Positions 1-6,565 are shown, counted from the stretch's first letter. The stretch is DNA of 9,260 nt from Promethearchaeota archaeon (GCA_030668025.1 DAOUUT010000143.1:1-9260), one strand, 5' to 3'. Notes: generated by a model not told the origin, from the letters alone. Program-made: numbers and translations.

Positions 1-980
1 ACATCAACAATGTTACCATGATACGCAATTGAAATTGGTTCTTTCTTTTTTCTATATTCTTCAACCCAACTAAAAATTTCTTCAAGATTGCTCGAAATTT
101 TGCTAACCCATCCTTGTTCATAGCGAGTTTTAATTCGAGAATCGTCAACTTCAGCGATAACACCTATACCACCTGCAATTTCAGTTGCTTTCGCTTGGGC
201 TCCACTCATCCCTCCCAATCCAGAAGTTAAATAGAGAATTCCTTTAAGTCCTTCACTATCAGGTATTTTTAAATAAAGCCGACCCGCATTTAGCAGTGTG
301 ATGTAAGTTCCATGAACAATCCCTTGAGGACCTATATACATCCATCCTCCCGCAGTCATTTGACCGTAATTTGCCACACCTAAAGCTAAAACTCGTTTGA
401 ACTCTTCGGGCGTATCAAACATACCAACCATCAAACCATTCGTCATAATCACTCTCGGAGCTTCTCTTTTGCTAGGAAATAAGCCAAGAGGATGGCCTGA
501 CATAACCACAAGGGTTTGTTCTTCATTTATTACTTCGAGATATTTTTTAATTAATCGGTACTGCATCCAATTTTGGCAGACTTGCCCACTTTCGCCATAC
601 GTAACGAGTTCATATGGATAAAGGGCTACATTAAAATCTAAATTATTATCAATCATTAATTGTATCGCACGAGCTTCTAAAATACCCTTGTAATCATCAA
701 CAGGATTAGCCCTAATTTCTTCTTCTGGACGATATCGATAACCGTAAATTCTTCCACTCGTGATTAACTCATTTAAAAATTCTGGTGCTAAAATTTCGTG
801 TAATTTTTTAGGTATATATCGCAAAGCATTTTTTAACGCAATTATTGTCTCATCACGATTCAAATCATAACCACGATTAGGTGCCCTTCGGACATCCTCT
901 TTAAAGACGGGATCTGGAGGCAATTTATCTGATAATTTAATTTTCATGGCTTTTGAAGGATCTATATTTTTAGCTAACAT
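1..980 (-). CDS. hutU: Urocanate hydratase (urocanase), long form, N-terminal 326 residues; 3' end outside window
   Basis: Urocanase converts urocanate to 4-imidazolone-5-propionate, the second step of histidine degradation, using tightly bound NAD+ as an electrophile. I translated the minus strand myself: 326 codons stay open to the window edge. Family motifs are clear: RRAPNRG (31-37), NALRYIP (51-57), GRIYGYRYRP (76-85), YGESGQVCQNW (128-138), TAGGWMYIGPQG (209-220) and the NAD-site segment GLGGMSGAQ (254-262). The N-terminal extension with the ALRYIP and GRIYGY blocks marks the longer (about 650-680 residue) form of Clostridia, Bacteroidetes and some archaea rather than the 550-residue form, so roughly half the protein is missing, including the region of the catalytic cysteine. 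The start is uncertain. ATG at 980 is the longest choice. ATG at 947 (residue 12, MKIKLSDKLPPDP) fits an AT-rich TATA candidate at 987-997 better, because transcription would begin near 967. No Shine-Dalgarno is visible at either. Family assignment is firm. Confidence 0.95.
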   Translation of the reverse strand, partial: MLAKNIDPSKAMKIKLSDKLPPDPVFKEDVRRAPNRGYDLNRDETIIALKNALRYIPKKLHEILAPEFLNELITSGRIYGYRYRPEEEIRANPVDDYKGILEARAIQLMIDNNLDFNVALYPYELVTYGESGQVCQNWMQYRLIKKYLEVINEEQTLVVMSGHPLGLFPSKREAPRVIMTNGLMVGMFDTPEEFKRVLALGVANYGQMTAGGWMYIGPQGIVHGTYITLLNAGRLYLKIPDSEGLKGILYLTSGLGGMSGAQAKATEIAGGIGVIAEVDDSRIKTRYEQGWVSKISSNLEEIFSWVEEYRKKKEPISIAYHGNIVD

Positions 981-986
981 CAAAAT

Positions 987-997
987 GTATATATTTT
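987..997 (-). promoter_or_regulatory. Candidate TATA box for urocanase gene
   Basis: Read on the minus strand this is AAAATATATAC within a longer AT run. Its centre lies about 45 bases before the ATG at 947 and only 12 before the ATG at 980. With the usual archaeal spacing of about 25 bases to the transcript start, it would favour the downstream start. The AT-rich background makes this a weak call. Confidence 0.35.
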
Positions 998-1123
998 TTA
1001 AAGTAAATGAATCATATCACTAAAAAACATTTCAAATGGAATTACTTGAAAAAATATCGAAGATAATACAAAAATAATATGTTCTTGAAGAATTAGTAAT
1101 AATAAGGGGATAAAGGCAAAAGA

Positions 1124-1169
1124 TAAAATGAAGGGAACTATTTTCGTATTAAAAAAGACTTACAAATAA
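1124..1169 (+). pseudogene. Decayed partial copy of the ywbE 5' end (13-codon ORF with in-frame 11-codon deletion)
   Basis: Bases 1124-1138 (TAAAATGAAGGGAAC) match 1180-1194 (TAAATTGAAGGGAAC) at 14 of 15 positions. A second block, TCGTATTAAA, occurs at 1144-1153 and again at 1233-1242. The offsets are 56 and 89 bases, differing by 33, so the upstream copy lacks exactly 11 codons with frame kept. Its reading frame, 1128-1169, encodes MKGTIFVLKKTYK. This aligns to YwbE residues 1-4 and 16-24 with 8 of 13 identical (MKGT and VLKK). It could be a degenerate duplication or a leader peptide ORF; the shared DNA favours duplication. Confidence 0.5.
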
Positions 1170-1183
1170 TTTGAGCAATTAAA

Positions 1184-1381
1184 TTGAAGGGAACAAAGCG
1201 AGCAGACATCAAATCAGGCATGCGAGTTTTAATCGTATTAAAGAAAGATCAGCGATCTAGTAAGTTAACTGAAGGTATAGTCAAAGATGTGCTTACAAAT
1301 TCACCTAATCACCATCATGGGATAAAAGTTCGGTTGAGGAGCGGTGAAATTGGGCGAGTAAAAAAAATAGTTAGTTTTTAA
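1184..1381 (+). CDS. ywbE: YwbE family (DUF2196) small basic protein
   Basis: A 65-residue protein of the YwbE/DUF2196 family, found in many bacteria and some archaea, with no established biochemical function. The family's hallmark is nearly complete: R-x-I at residues 6-9, the VLIVLKKDQRSSKLTEG block (15-31), VKDVLTNSPNHHHGIKVRL (33-51) and a final G-x-(I/V)-GRV. The length equals the family norm, so it is full length. The start codon is TTG. An in-frame TGA at 1172 blocks a longer protein, and the next ATG (1220) would delete conserved residues. No Shine-Dalgarno precedes it. The protein is rich in Lys/Arg/His with an alternating hydrophobic pattern that suggests a small beta fold, and nucleic-acid binding is a reasonable guess but unproven. 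It is transcribed divergently from the urocanase gene and convergently with the oxidoreductase gene. Confidence 0.9.
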   Translation: MKGTKRADIKSGMRVLIVLKKDQRSSKLTEGIVKDVLTNSPNHHHGIKVRLRSGEIGRVKKIVSF

Positions 1382-1423
1382 CGTAATAATTGTTGAATAG
1401 AATGGATATTAGAAAATATAATA

Positions 1424-1435
1424 AAATAAAAAAAA
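1424..1435 (-). terminator. T-run terminator after the aldehyde ferredoxin oxidoreductase gene
   Basis: On the minus strand, 4 bases past the stop codon, there is a run of eight T, one A, then four T. No stem precedes it, as expected for archaeal T-stretch termination. It lies in the 58-bp convergent gap with the YwbE gene. Confidence 0.5.
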
Positions 1436-1439
1436 GTGT

Positions 1440-3278
1440 TTAAAGATTATCTAGGCCTAATTTTTCAAGTTTATCTTGTTTTGGATAACCAGTATTAGGA
1501 TCAAATGTTCTATATTTATAATAGGCTTCTTTTAATTGTGCAAAATTAGGCGTCTTACCAGCAGAACCTCCTTCATTTACGGGATTGAGAACGATTTTTG
1601 GTAATCTATCGTCCTCCGGAGATATTCCCATCTTTAAGTTAAATAATCTCTTAACCATGTATATACGTTCACCTAATATTTTAAAGTCCTCCATAGTTAA
1701 GTTTAATCCTGCTGCTTTAGTTAACATATCGAGAATCATCGCGGGAGGTTGATTAGCAAACGAACACACTATTAATGAACTATATATCGCACGATAATCT
1801 TGAATGCGAGCACAGTATTCTGCCATTGCTGCATCATCTTGATACCAATCTACAGTTGATTTAATCCCAAAGTCGTCAAGGGGTATTCCTAATAGAACAT
1901 AATAGGGATCACATGATGTATGGCATGGACCTCGAGGAGTTGCCAAGGCATAACTAACAGCCATTCCAAACATTCTCCGCAAATCATGGTATGGTATTTC
2001 CATACCATAAACTGTAGCAATTTCATCTTGGGGAATATTAAATTTTTCACCGACTTTATCTGAACCTTCTGCCATTACATCTCCAATTCCCTCTCTAAAA
2101 GATATTTTTTTAATAAACTCAAGAGCAGGAACTATTTCACCCCATTTTGGTTCTAATCCGTTAATATCATCAGAGCTTATTTTTCCGTTATTATAGAGAT
2201 AATAGATGAATGCTATCGTGCTACTGCCGCTAATTGTATCTATTCCGTAATCGTTGCATAAGTAATTGGCTTTTTGAATTGCTTCGAGATTATCGTTTAA
2301 AAGCATAGAACCAAATCCTGCCACGGTTTCATATTCAGCTGCTTCAATCTCATTATCAGTTTTATATTCACCCTCTTTAATCACTGCCCTCTTAGCGCAA
2401 CCAATAGGGCATGAAAAACAGGGAAAGCTTCCCGAAAATACTTTTTCAAAAGCAGTAGCCCCTGAAATATTGAAAGCCGCCTCCCATGTCCCTAAAGTCC
2501 AATATTTTATTGGTAATTCACCTGATGCATTGTACATATCAACAACTCCAGATGTACCAAGACTTCCTATCATTTGTGTCGCAAACGAAGACATCAGATT
2601 ATCGGTTGCTGCTTTAACTGCTTCTTTAAATTCCTCTGGTTCAGCAGTTTCATACTTTCTCTTTGCTCCTCTAACTGTTATTGCTTTCAATTTTTTTGAG
2701 CCCATTACGGCACCCATACCTGTTCTTCCCGCAGCTTTTTCCTCTGACCCAATAATCGCGAATTTTATAAGATTTTCGCCAGCTTGCCCTATACACGCAA
2801 CTCGAGTTAGTTGTGAACCTGATTTTTCCTTTAATACTTTCGAAGTCTCAAATATACCTTTCCCCCATAAGCTAGACGCATCTTTAATCTCTGCCCTATC
2901 ATCATTTATTTCTAAATAGACAGGGTTTTCAGAAGCTCCTTTAATAACTATTCCATCGTAACCTGTTTTTCTTAATTCCGGACCAAAGAAACCACCACAA
3001 TTGGATTCGCCCCAAATTCCAGTTAGAGGAGATTTAGCACAAACAACGAACCTTCCACTGGTAGGCACGTTAGACCCACAAAAAAGTCCTGTCATAAACA
3101 TTAATATATTATCTGGCGAAAGTGGATCAGTATCTTTGTCAATCTTGTCGTATAAGTATCTGCACGCATATCCAGCGCCTCCGAGAAACTTCTCACCAAT
3201 AGAATCGTCAATCATTTCTTCACTAATCTCTTTGCTGCTTAAATTAACTACTAAAAGTTTTCCAACAAAACCTTTCAT
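1440..3278 (-). CDS. aor: Aldehyde ferredoxin oxidoreductase family (tungstopterin) enzyme
   Basis: A cytoplasmic tungsten-bis-pterin enzyme that oxidises aldehydes to carboxylic acids with ferredoxin as acceptor, and can run in reverse. It is 612 residues, close to the roughly 605 of Pyrococcus furiosus AOR. Numbered from the chosen start, the [4Fe-4S] ligands are C287-x2-C290-x3-C294 (FPCFSCPIGCAK) plus C505 in SSLIVCSF. Pterin-binding blocks include GRTGMGAVMGSKKLKAI (184-200), and Glu315 in EYETV matches the family's active-site glutamate. His453, in TPRGPCHTSC, is a candidate for the second active-site residue. The sequence belongs to AOR in the broad sense, so its aldehyde is unknown. 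Start choice: a longer frame opens at a TTG (3296), but that TTG abuts a Shine-Dalgarno AGGTG (3287-3291) that sits 8 bases before the ATG at 3278, so I take the ATG. A palindrome-rich region lies upstream. Confidence 0.93.
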   Translation of the reverse strand: MKGFVGKLLVVNLSSKEISEEMIDDSIGEKFLGGAGYACRYLYDKIDKDTDPLSPDNILMFMTGLFCGSNVPTSGRFVVCAKSPLTGIWGESNCGGFFGPELRKTGYDGIVIKGASENPVYLEINDDRAEIKDASSLWGKGIFETSKVLKEKSGSQLTRVACIGQAGENLIKFAIIGSEEKAAGRTGMGAVMGSKKLKAITVRGAKRKYETAEPEEFKEAVKAATDNLMSSFATQMIGSLGTSGVVDMYNASGELPIKYWTLGTWEAAFNISGATAFEKVFSGSFPCFSCPIGCAKRAVIKEGEYKTDNEIEAAEYETVAGFGSMLLNDNLEAIQKANYLCNDYGIDTISGSSTIAFIYYLYNNGKISSDDINGLEPKWGEIVPALEFIKKISFREGIGDVMAEGSDKVGEKFNIPQDEIATVYGMEIPYHDLRRMFGMAVSYALATPRGPCHTSCDPYYVLLGIPLDDFGIKSTVDWYQDDAAMAEYCARIQDYRAIYSSLIVCSFANQPPAMILDMLTKAAGLNLTMEDFKILGERIYMVKRLFNLKMGISPEDDRLPKIVLNPVNEGGSAGKTPNFAQLKEAYYKYRTFDPNTGYPKQDKLEKLGLDNL

Positions 3279-3286
3279 TTTAATAA

Positions 3287-3291
3287 CACCT
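3287..3291 (-). promoter_or_regulatory. Shine-Dalgarno site deciding the oxidoreductase start
   Basis: The minus strand reads AGGTG, then 8 bases, then ATG at 3278. It matches the archaeal anti-SD complement GGAGGTGAT. Because it lies inside the 6-codon TTG extension, it argues that the extension is not translated. Confidence 0.75.
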
Positions 3292-3320
3292 TTCAAGTTT
3301 AATTTTTAATATCTTTAATT

Positions 3321-3354
3321 TTAATCGTAAATATTTCGATTAATTGTTTTAATC
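3321..3354. promoter_or_regulatory. Operator-like triple half-site upstream of the oxidoreductase gene
   Basis: TTAATCG (3321-3327) and CGATTAA (3337-3343) form a perfect 7-bp inverted repeat around a 9-base AT spacer. A further TTAATC (3349-3354) makes a second inverted repeat with GATTAA (3338-3343), spacer 5. The cluster ends 43 bases before the oxidoreductase ATG, where archaeal promoters lie. AT richness makes chance a real alternative. Confidence 0.35.
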
Positions 3355-3444
3355 AAGATACGATTTTTAATTCTTTAAATATTAAATATTCATATTTAGA
3401 ATTGATAATAATTCATTTATATTTTCCTAAAATAAGATATTTTT

Positions 3445-5175
3445 TTACTTAAAGATTTTCACTTCGCGATTTTCTAGTTTTTCTAACGAAGGAGGAAATT
3501 TTGTTAGGTTATTACGTTCAATATTTAAATGCCGAAGTGAAGTAAGGGAATCTATTGATTCGGGTATTTCTGTTATGTAATTAGTTCTTAAAAATAAGTA
3601 TTTTAAGGATTTTAAATTACCAATTGTTTCTGGAATTTTTGTTAATTTATTGTTTCCTAAGTATAGATACTTTAATTTTTCAAGGTCACCAATAGAAGCA
3701 GGTATTTCTTTTAAGTCGTTATAGTATAAGTACAGTCTTTTGAGAGAGCGTAGAGAACCAATTGAAGCGGGAATTTCTTTTATAGTATTTTTTCCTAAAT
3801 CTAAGTTTTCTAAAGTTGATAAAGACCCTATAGTTTCCGGAATTGTTTCTAATCGGTTAAATCCTATAATTAAGTTTTTTAGAAGCGGTAATTTACCGAT
3901 AGTGGGTACTAAACTGGTTAATTTATTAGTAGAAATATCAAGTTCCCTTAAAGAAGATAATAATCCTATTGACTCAGGTAAATGCGATAATTGATTTTTG
4001 CTTAAATCTAATACTTCAAGAGAAGATAAATTTCCTATGGATTCTGGAAGTTTTGTTAGTTTATTATCGTATAAATCCAATTCTTTTAAAGATTTTAGTT
4101 GCCCAATTGAATCAGGAAGTTCTTTTAATTCATTTCGATCAACTTTCAGCGATTCTAAAGTAGTTAAATTACTTATAGAATTATGAAGGAATTTAAGATT
4201 GTTTCTATCAAACTTTAATATTTTAATTGAACTTAAACTATCCAAATCCGGTAATTGAATTAATTGGTTACTAGAGAGCTCTAATCTTAGAAGAGATTCA
4301 AGATGACCCATTGAATCTGGAAGTTCCGTTAGATAATTAGAAGAGATATTTAAACTTTCTAATGATTTAAGAGAGCCAATTGTTTCAGGAAGAAGAGGTA
4401 GCTTATTTGACGCTAATCCTAAATATTTAAGATTTTTTAAATTACCAATTGAATCCGGTATATATGTTAAATTATTTCCTTTTAAGAATAATGACGACAA
4501 AGACGATAAATTACCAATAGCATTAGGTAATTTACTTAATTTGTTATTTCTTAAATTTAACCTTTTTAAAGAACTTAGAGAACCTATTGGCTCTGGAAGA
4601 GCGGTTAAATTATTTTTTCCTAAATATAACAGTTCTAAAGATTTAAGATGCTCAATAGAATCCGGGAGTTCATCAATTTTATTTTGGTTAAGATCTAAAG
4701 ATTCTAAATTTTTTAATGACCCTATACTCTCAGGAATATTGTTTAATAAATTATCACTTAAATCCAATAATGTAAGAGAAGATAACGAACTAATCGTTTC
4801 AGGTAAAATTGTTAATCGATTCGATTCTAAATGTAATTCTTTTAGTGAAACTAGAGAATAAATCGCTTTTGGTAGTTTTACTAATTTATTATCGCTTAAA
4901 TCTAAAGTGTTGAGAGCTGAAATAAAACAAAGTTCCTCTGGTATTACTTTTAACTTATTACCCCTAACTAATAGTTTTTTTAGGTAAGAGAGTGTGGTAA
5001 TTTTTTCGGGTATTATTGTTAATCCACACGAAAACAAGCTTAAGCCTTCTACATGGTTATCCTTAGCAGTATACCCAAAAGTATAACTTTGTAGCTCTGA
5101 TACTTCTGGAATGGGTATCCCTATTAATTTTTCTAAATACTCGAGAAATTTCTGTTCTTCTACTGGAAGTGTCAT
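3445..5175 (-). CDS. Leucine-rich repeat protein, 23 tandem LRRs, SHOC2-like
   Basis: A 576-residue protein made almost entirely of leucine-rich repeats. Residues 1-39 form a short N-terminal cap (FLEYLEKLIGIPIPEV, then FGYTAKD). Residues 40-567 hold 23 back-to-back repeats, and 9 residues close the protein. The unit is 23 residues with consensus SLxxLxLxxNxLxxLPxSIGxLx, the type seen in eukaryotic SHOC2/ERBIN-like and some archaeal proteins. Repeat 12 (ESLLRLELSSNQ...) is one residue short; repeat 17 has LVPTIG in place of the usual LP. No signal peptide, membrane segment, GTPase or kinase domain is present, so it is probably a cytosolic protein-binding scaffold with an unknown partner. The start is fixed: an in-frame stop lies one codon upstream (5179-5181), and there is no Shine-Dalgarno. 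It has its own likely promoter and operator-like repeats. Expression with the flanking oxidoreductases is not shown. Confidence 0.92.
   Translation of the reverse strand: MTLPVEEQKFLEYLEKLIGIPIPEVSELQSYTFGYTAKDNHVEGLSLFSCGLTIIPEKITTLSYLKKLLVRGNKLKVIPEELCFISALNTLDLSDNKLVKLPKAIYSLVSLKELHLESNRLTILPETISSLSSLTLLDLSDNLLNNIPESIGSLKNLESLDLNQNKIDELPDSIEHLKSLELLYLGKNNLTALPEPIGSLSSLKRLNLRNNKLSKLPNAIGNLSSLSSLFLKGNNLTYIPDSIGNLKNLKYLGLASNKLPLLPETIGSLKSLESLNISSNYLTELPDSMGHLESLLRLELSSNQLIQLPDLDSLSSIKILKFDRNNLKFLHNSISNLTTLESLKVDRNELKELPDSIGQLKSLKELDLYDNKLTKLPESIGNLSSLEVLDLSKNQLSHLPESIGLLSSLRELDISTNKLTSLVPTIGKLPLLKNLIIGFNRLETIPETIGSLSTLENLDLGKNTIKEIPASIGSLRSLKRLYLYYNDLKEIPASIGDLEKLKYLYLGNNKLTKIPETIGNLKSLKYLFLRTNYITEIPESIDSLTSLRHLNIERNNLTKFPPSLEKLENREVKIFK
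3475..5058 (-). repeat. Coding tandem repeat: 23 units of about 69 bp (LRR array)
   Basis: Twenty-two units are exactly 69 bp and one is 66 bp (repeat 12). Units have diverged but keep shared words such as the LPxSIG codons (for example ccaattgaatc on the plus strand). The array also creates chance open frames on the plus strand, which are not genes. Confidence 0.9.
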
Positions 5176-5203
5176 GGGCTATTTTTGATAGTTATGCAAT
5201 TCA

Positions 5204-5242
5204 TTGATCGATTATCAAAATATCTAAAAAGATAATCAAAAT
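5204..5242. promoter_or_regulatory. Operator-like repeats at the LRR gene promoter
   Basis: GATTATCAAAAT (5210-5221) recurs as GATAATCAAAAT (5231-5242), 11 of 12 identical and exactly 21 bp apart, about two helical turns. The 7-mers GATTATC and GATAATC are also each other's reverse complement. TTGAT-N5-ATCAA (5204-5218) overlaps the first copy, and TTTTGATA (5183-5190) pairs with TATCAAAA (5213-5220). The cluster lies between the candidate TATA box and the start codon, where archaeal repressors often bind. Confidence 0.45.
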
Positions 5243-5243
5243 G

Positions 5244-5255
5244 CTTATATTTATT
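5244..5255 (-). promoter_or_regulatory. Candidate TATA box for the LRR gene
   Basis: The minus strand reads AATAAATATAAG. Its centre is near 5250, which predicts a transcript start near 5225, inside the repeat cluster at 5204-5242, and a leader of about 50 bases. No Shine-Dalgarno follows. Confidence 0.45.
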
Positions 5256-5290
5256 GTTTAACATTTTGGTAAAATTAACTTAGAATGTAC

Positions 5291-5307
5291 AAAAAATTAA
5301 AAAAAAA
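5291..5307 (-). terminator. Double T-run terminator after the alcohol dehydrogenase gene
   Basis: On the minus strand a run of nine T (5307-5299) is followed by a run of six T (5296-5291), starting 17 bases past the stop. There is no stem. This pattern suggests the dehydrogenase transcript ends here and the LRR gene is transcribed separately. Confidence 0.5.
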
Positions 5308-5324
5308 TTAAAATTGAATTGTGT

Positions 5325-6524
5325 TTAGAAGTCAACATCCTTTCCTTCAAATGCGTACTTATAAAGATTTCCAAATTCCTCGGTATTGGCAGATCTTGGA
5401 CCAAGAACGCTTGAAGAATCTTCAAAACAGAGATTAACTAAAACATCAATATTTTTATCATAATCATCCTTTGTAGTTCCCAGTTCCTTTAAATTAAAAG
5501 AAAATCCAACTTCTTTTTGAAGATCCTTTATTTTTTTTATTACAATATTCGCTGCTTTTTTGTTGTTATCATCCCAATTTGCCCACCCTAACTGTTTTGC
5601 TACTTTTCCAAGTAAATCTTCAGTTTTATCGGCCTCATCTGGGTTGTTTAAACAGTATTGTAATACATATGGGAGAAAAATACCTACGGCTCTACCATGT
5701 GGGACATGGAAAACGGAGCCCCATGAATGCCCGAGTGTATGCGCAAGTTGTGCGTTAGAATTACCAAAAGCTAATCCAGCTATTGTAGCTGCTTGATGCA
5801 TAAAATCTCGTGCTTCCATATTTTTACTATCCTTAACGACTATTGGTAGATACTTAAAAACCAATTCAATTGCTTTTAGAGCCATTGCGTAACTAAACTC
5901 ATTTTTCCAAAGAGTTGTAATGCCTTCTAACGAATGAGTTAAAGCATCAAAAGCAGTATCTACTGTCAGTTTTGGTGGCATTCCTAAGGGAAAAATTGGG
6001 TCAACTATAGCGAAGGAGGGCATTATACTCTTATGCAAGAAAAAATGCTTTTTCCATATTCCTTCAAGAAATCTAGAGATGACACTTACATTAGTAATTT
6101 CTGATCCTGTTCCAGATGTAGTAGGTATAGCAACTAATTTTGACTTATTTCCCAGTTTATATAGTTCCGCATTAAATGGATAAATATCATCAAGAACAAT
6201 ATCAGGAAATTCATATAAGCACCATACAACCTTAGCAGTATCTATAACTGAGCCGCCGCCTAAAGCTATAACCAAATCAGGGGCGTAATCGATACATTGT
6301 TGTCTCGCAGATAGTACATCATCTTCGTGAGGATCTGGTTGTACATCGTTAAAAACTTTATATTTTTTTCCGAATTTGTCTAATTTTTCAGTCAATATCT
6401 TTAAATAACCTAATTCTTCTAGCACCTTATCTGTTACAACAAATACTTTTTCGCCAGGTATATTTTCAAGAAAATCTATAGCATCTTCGCCATGTATAAC
6501 ACCTGGACTAAAAAAAAACCACAT
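5325..6524 (-). CDS. Iron-containing (group III) alcohol dehydrogenase
   Basis: An NAD(P)-dependent, iron-type alcohol dehydrogenase interconverting alcohols and aldehydes or ketones. At 399 residues it has the family's normal length. The N-terminal nucleotide domain shows GGGSVIDTAK (89-98) and PTTSGTGSE (134-142). The C-terminal helical domain carries the metal ligands D193 and H197 (FDALTHSLE), H262 (AHTLGH) and H276 (VPHG), plus H266 at the usual catalytic histidine position. Asp32 at the end of the second strand (VVTD) is the position that favours NAD+ over NADP+ in FucO-type enzymes. The start is fixed: an in-frame TAA directly precedes the ATG, and an AGGTGA Shine-Dalgarno sits 8 bases upstream. 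Codons 3-5 are a run of nine T, a possible slippage or sequencing-error site. With the ferredoxin-linked oxidoreductase nearby it could form an alcohol-aldehyde-acid route; the substrate is unknown. Confidence 0.94.
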   Translation of the reverse strand: MWFFFSPGVIHGEDAIDFLENIPGEKVFVVTDKVLEELGYLKILTEKLDKFGKKYKVFNDVQPDPHEDDVLSARQQCIDYAPDLVIALGGGSVIDTAKVVWCLYEFPDIVLDDIYPFNAELYKLGNKSKLVAIPTTSGTGSEITNVSVISRFLEGIWKKHFFLHKSIMPSFAIVDPIFPLGMPPKLTVDTAFDALTHSLEGITTLWKNEFSYAMALKAIELVFKYLPIVVKDSKNMEARDFMHQAATIAGLAFGNSNAQLAHTLGHSWGSVFHVPHGRAVGIFLPYVLQYCLNNPDEADKTEDLLGKVAKQLGWANWDDNNKKAANIVIKKIKDLQKEVGFSFNLKELGTTKDDYDKNIDVLVNLCFEDSSSVLGPRSANTEEFGNLYKYAFEGKDVDF

Positions 6525-6532
6525 TTAGTTTT

Positions 6533-6538
6533 TCACCT
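6533..6538 (-). promoter_or_regulatory. Shine-Dalgarno site of the alcohol dehydrogenase gene
   Basis: The minus strand reads AGGTGA followed by 8 bases and the ATG. The spacing equals that at the oxidoreductase gene; other genes in the window lack a comparable site. Confidence 0.75.
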
Positions 6539-6555
6539 AATACTTATTTTTGGAG

Positions 6556-6565
6556 TTATATTTAA
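6556..6565 (-). promoter_or_regulatory. TATA box for the alcohol dehydrogenase gene
   Basis: TTAAATATAA on the minus strand, centred about 36 bases before the ATG. A transcript start near 6535-6538 would leave a very short leader just holding the Shine-Dalgarno site. It lies in the divergent 133-bp gap shared with the gene at 6658. Confidence 0.5.

Noticed and set aside
397..621. 74-codon open frame on the plus strand
   Set aside because: It lies wholly inside the urocanase gene on the opposite strand, whose conserved motifs cover it; the frame shows no family features.
1036..1077. 13-codon ORF (MELLEKISKIIQK) upstream of the YwbE gene
   Set aside because: It has no similarity to neighbours and no visible promoter or ribosome site; an ORF this short is expected by chance in AT-rich DNA.
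3279..3296. Six-codon N-terminal extension of the oxidoreductase from a TTG start
   Set aside because: The extension contains the Shine-Dalgarno AGGTG that serves the ATG at 3278, and family members begin near M-K-G-F-x-G-K-L.
2470..3309. Two plus-strand open frames (2470-2919 and 3001-3309) opposite the aldehyde oxidoreductase gene
   Set aside because: They are antisense shadows of strongly conserved oxidoreductase coding sequence and have no recognisable domain or promoter.
3383..3398. Inverted repeat TAAATAT-TC-ATATTTA between the LRR and oxidoreductase genes
   Set aside because: It is composed almost entirely of A and T in a very AT-rich gap, so chance is the simplest explanation.
3740..4861. 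Four plus-strand open frames opposite the LRR gene
   Set aside because: They arise because the 69-bp repeat keeps antisense frames open; their proteins are simply repetitive translations of the LRR array.
3475..5058. Possible CRISPR or other non-coding tandem array, given regular 69-bp spacing
   Set aside because: The periodicity is that of LRR codons; the units are contiguous with no alternating repeat and spacer, and one frame is open throughout.
5560..5796. 78-codon plus-strand frame opposite the alcohol dehydrogenase gene
   Set aside because: It is antisense to the metal-binding motifs of the dehydrogenase and shows no features of its own.
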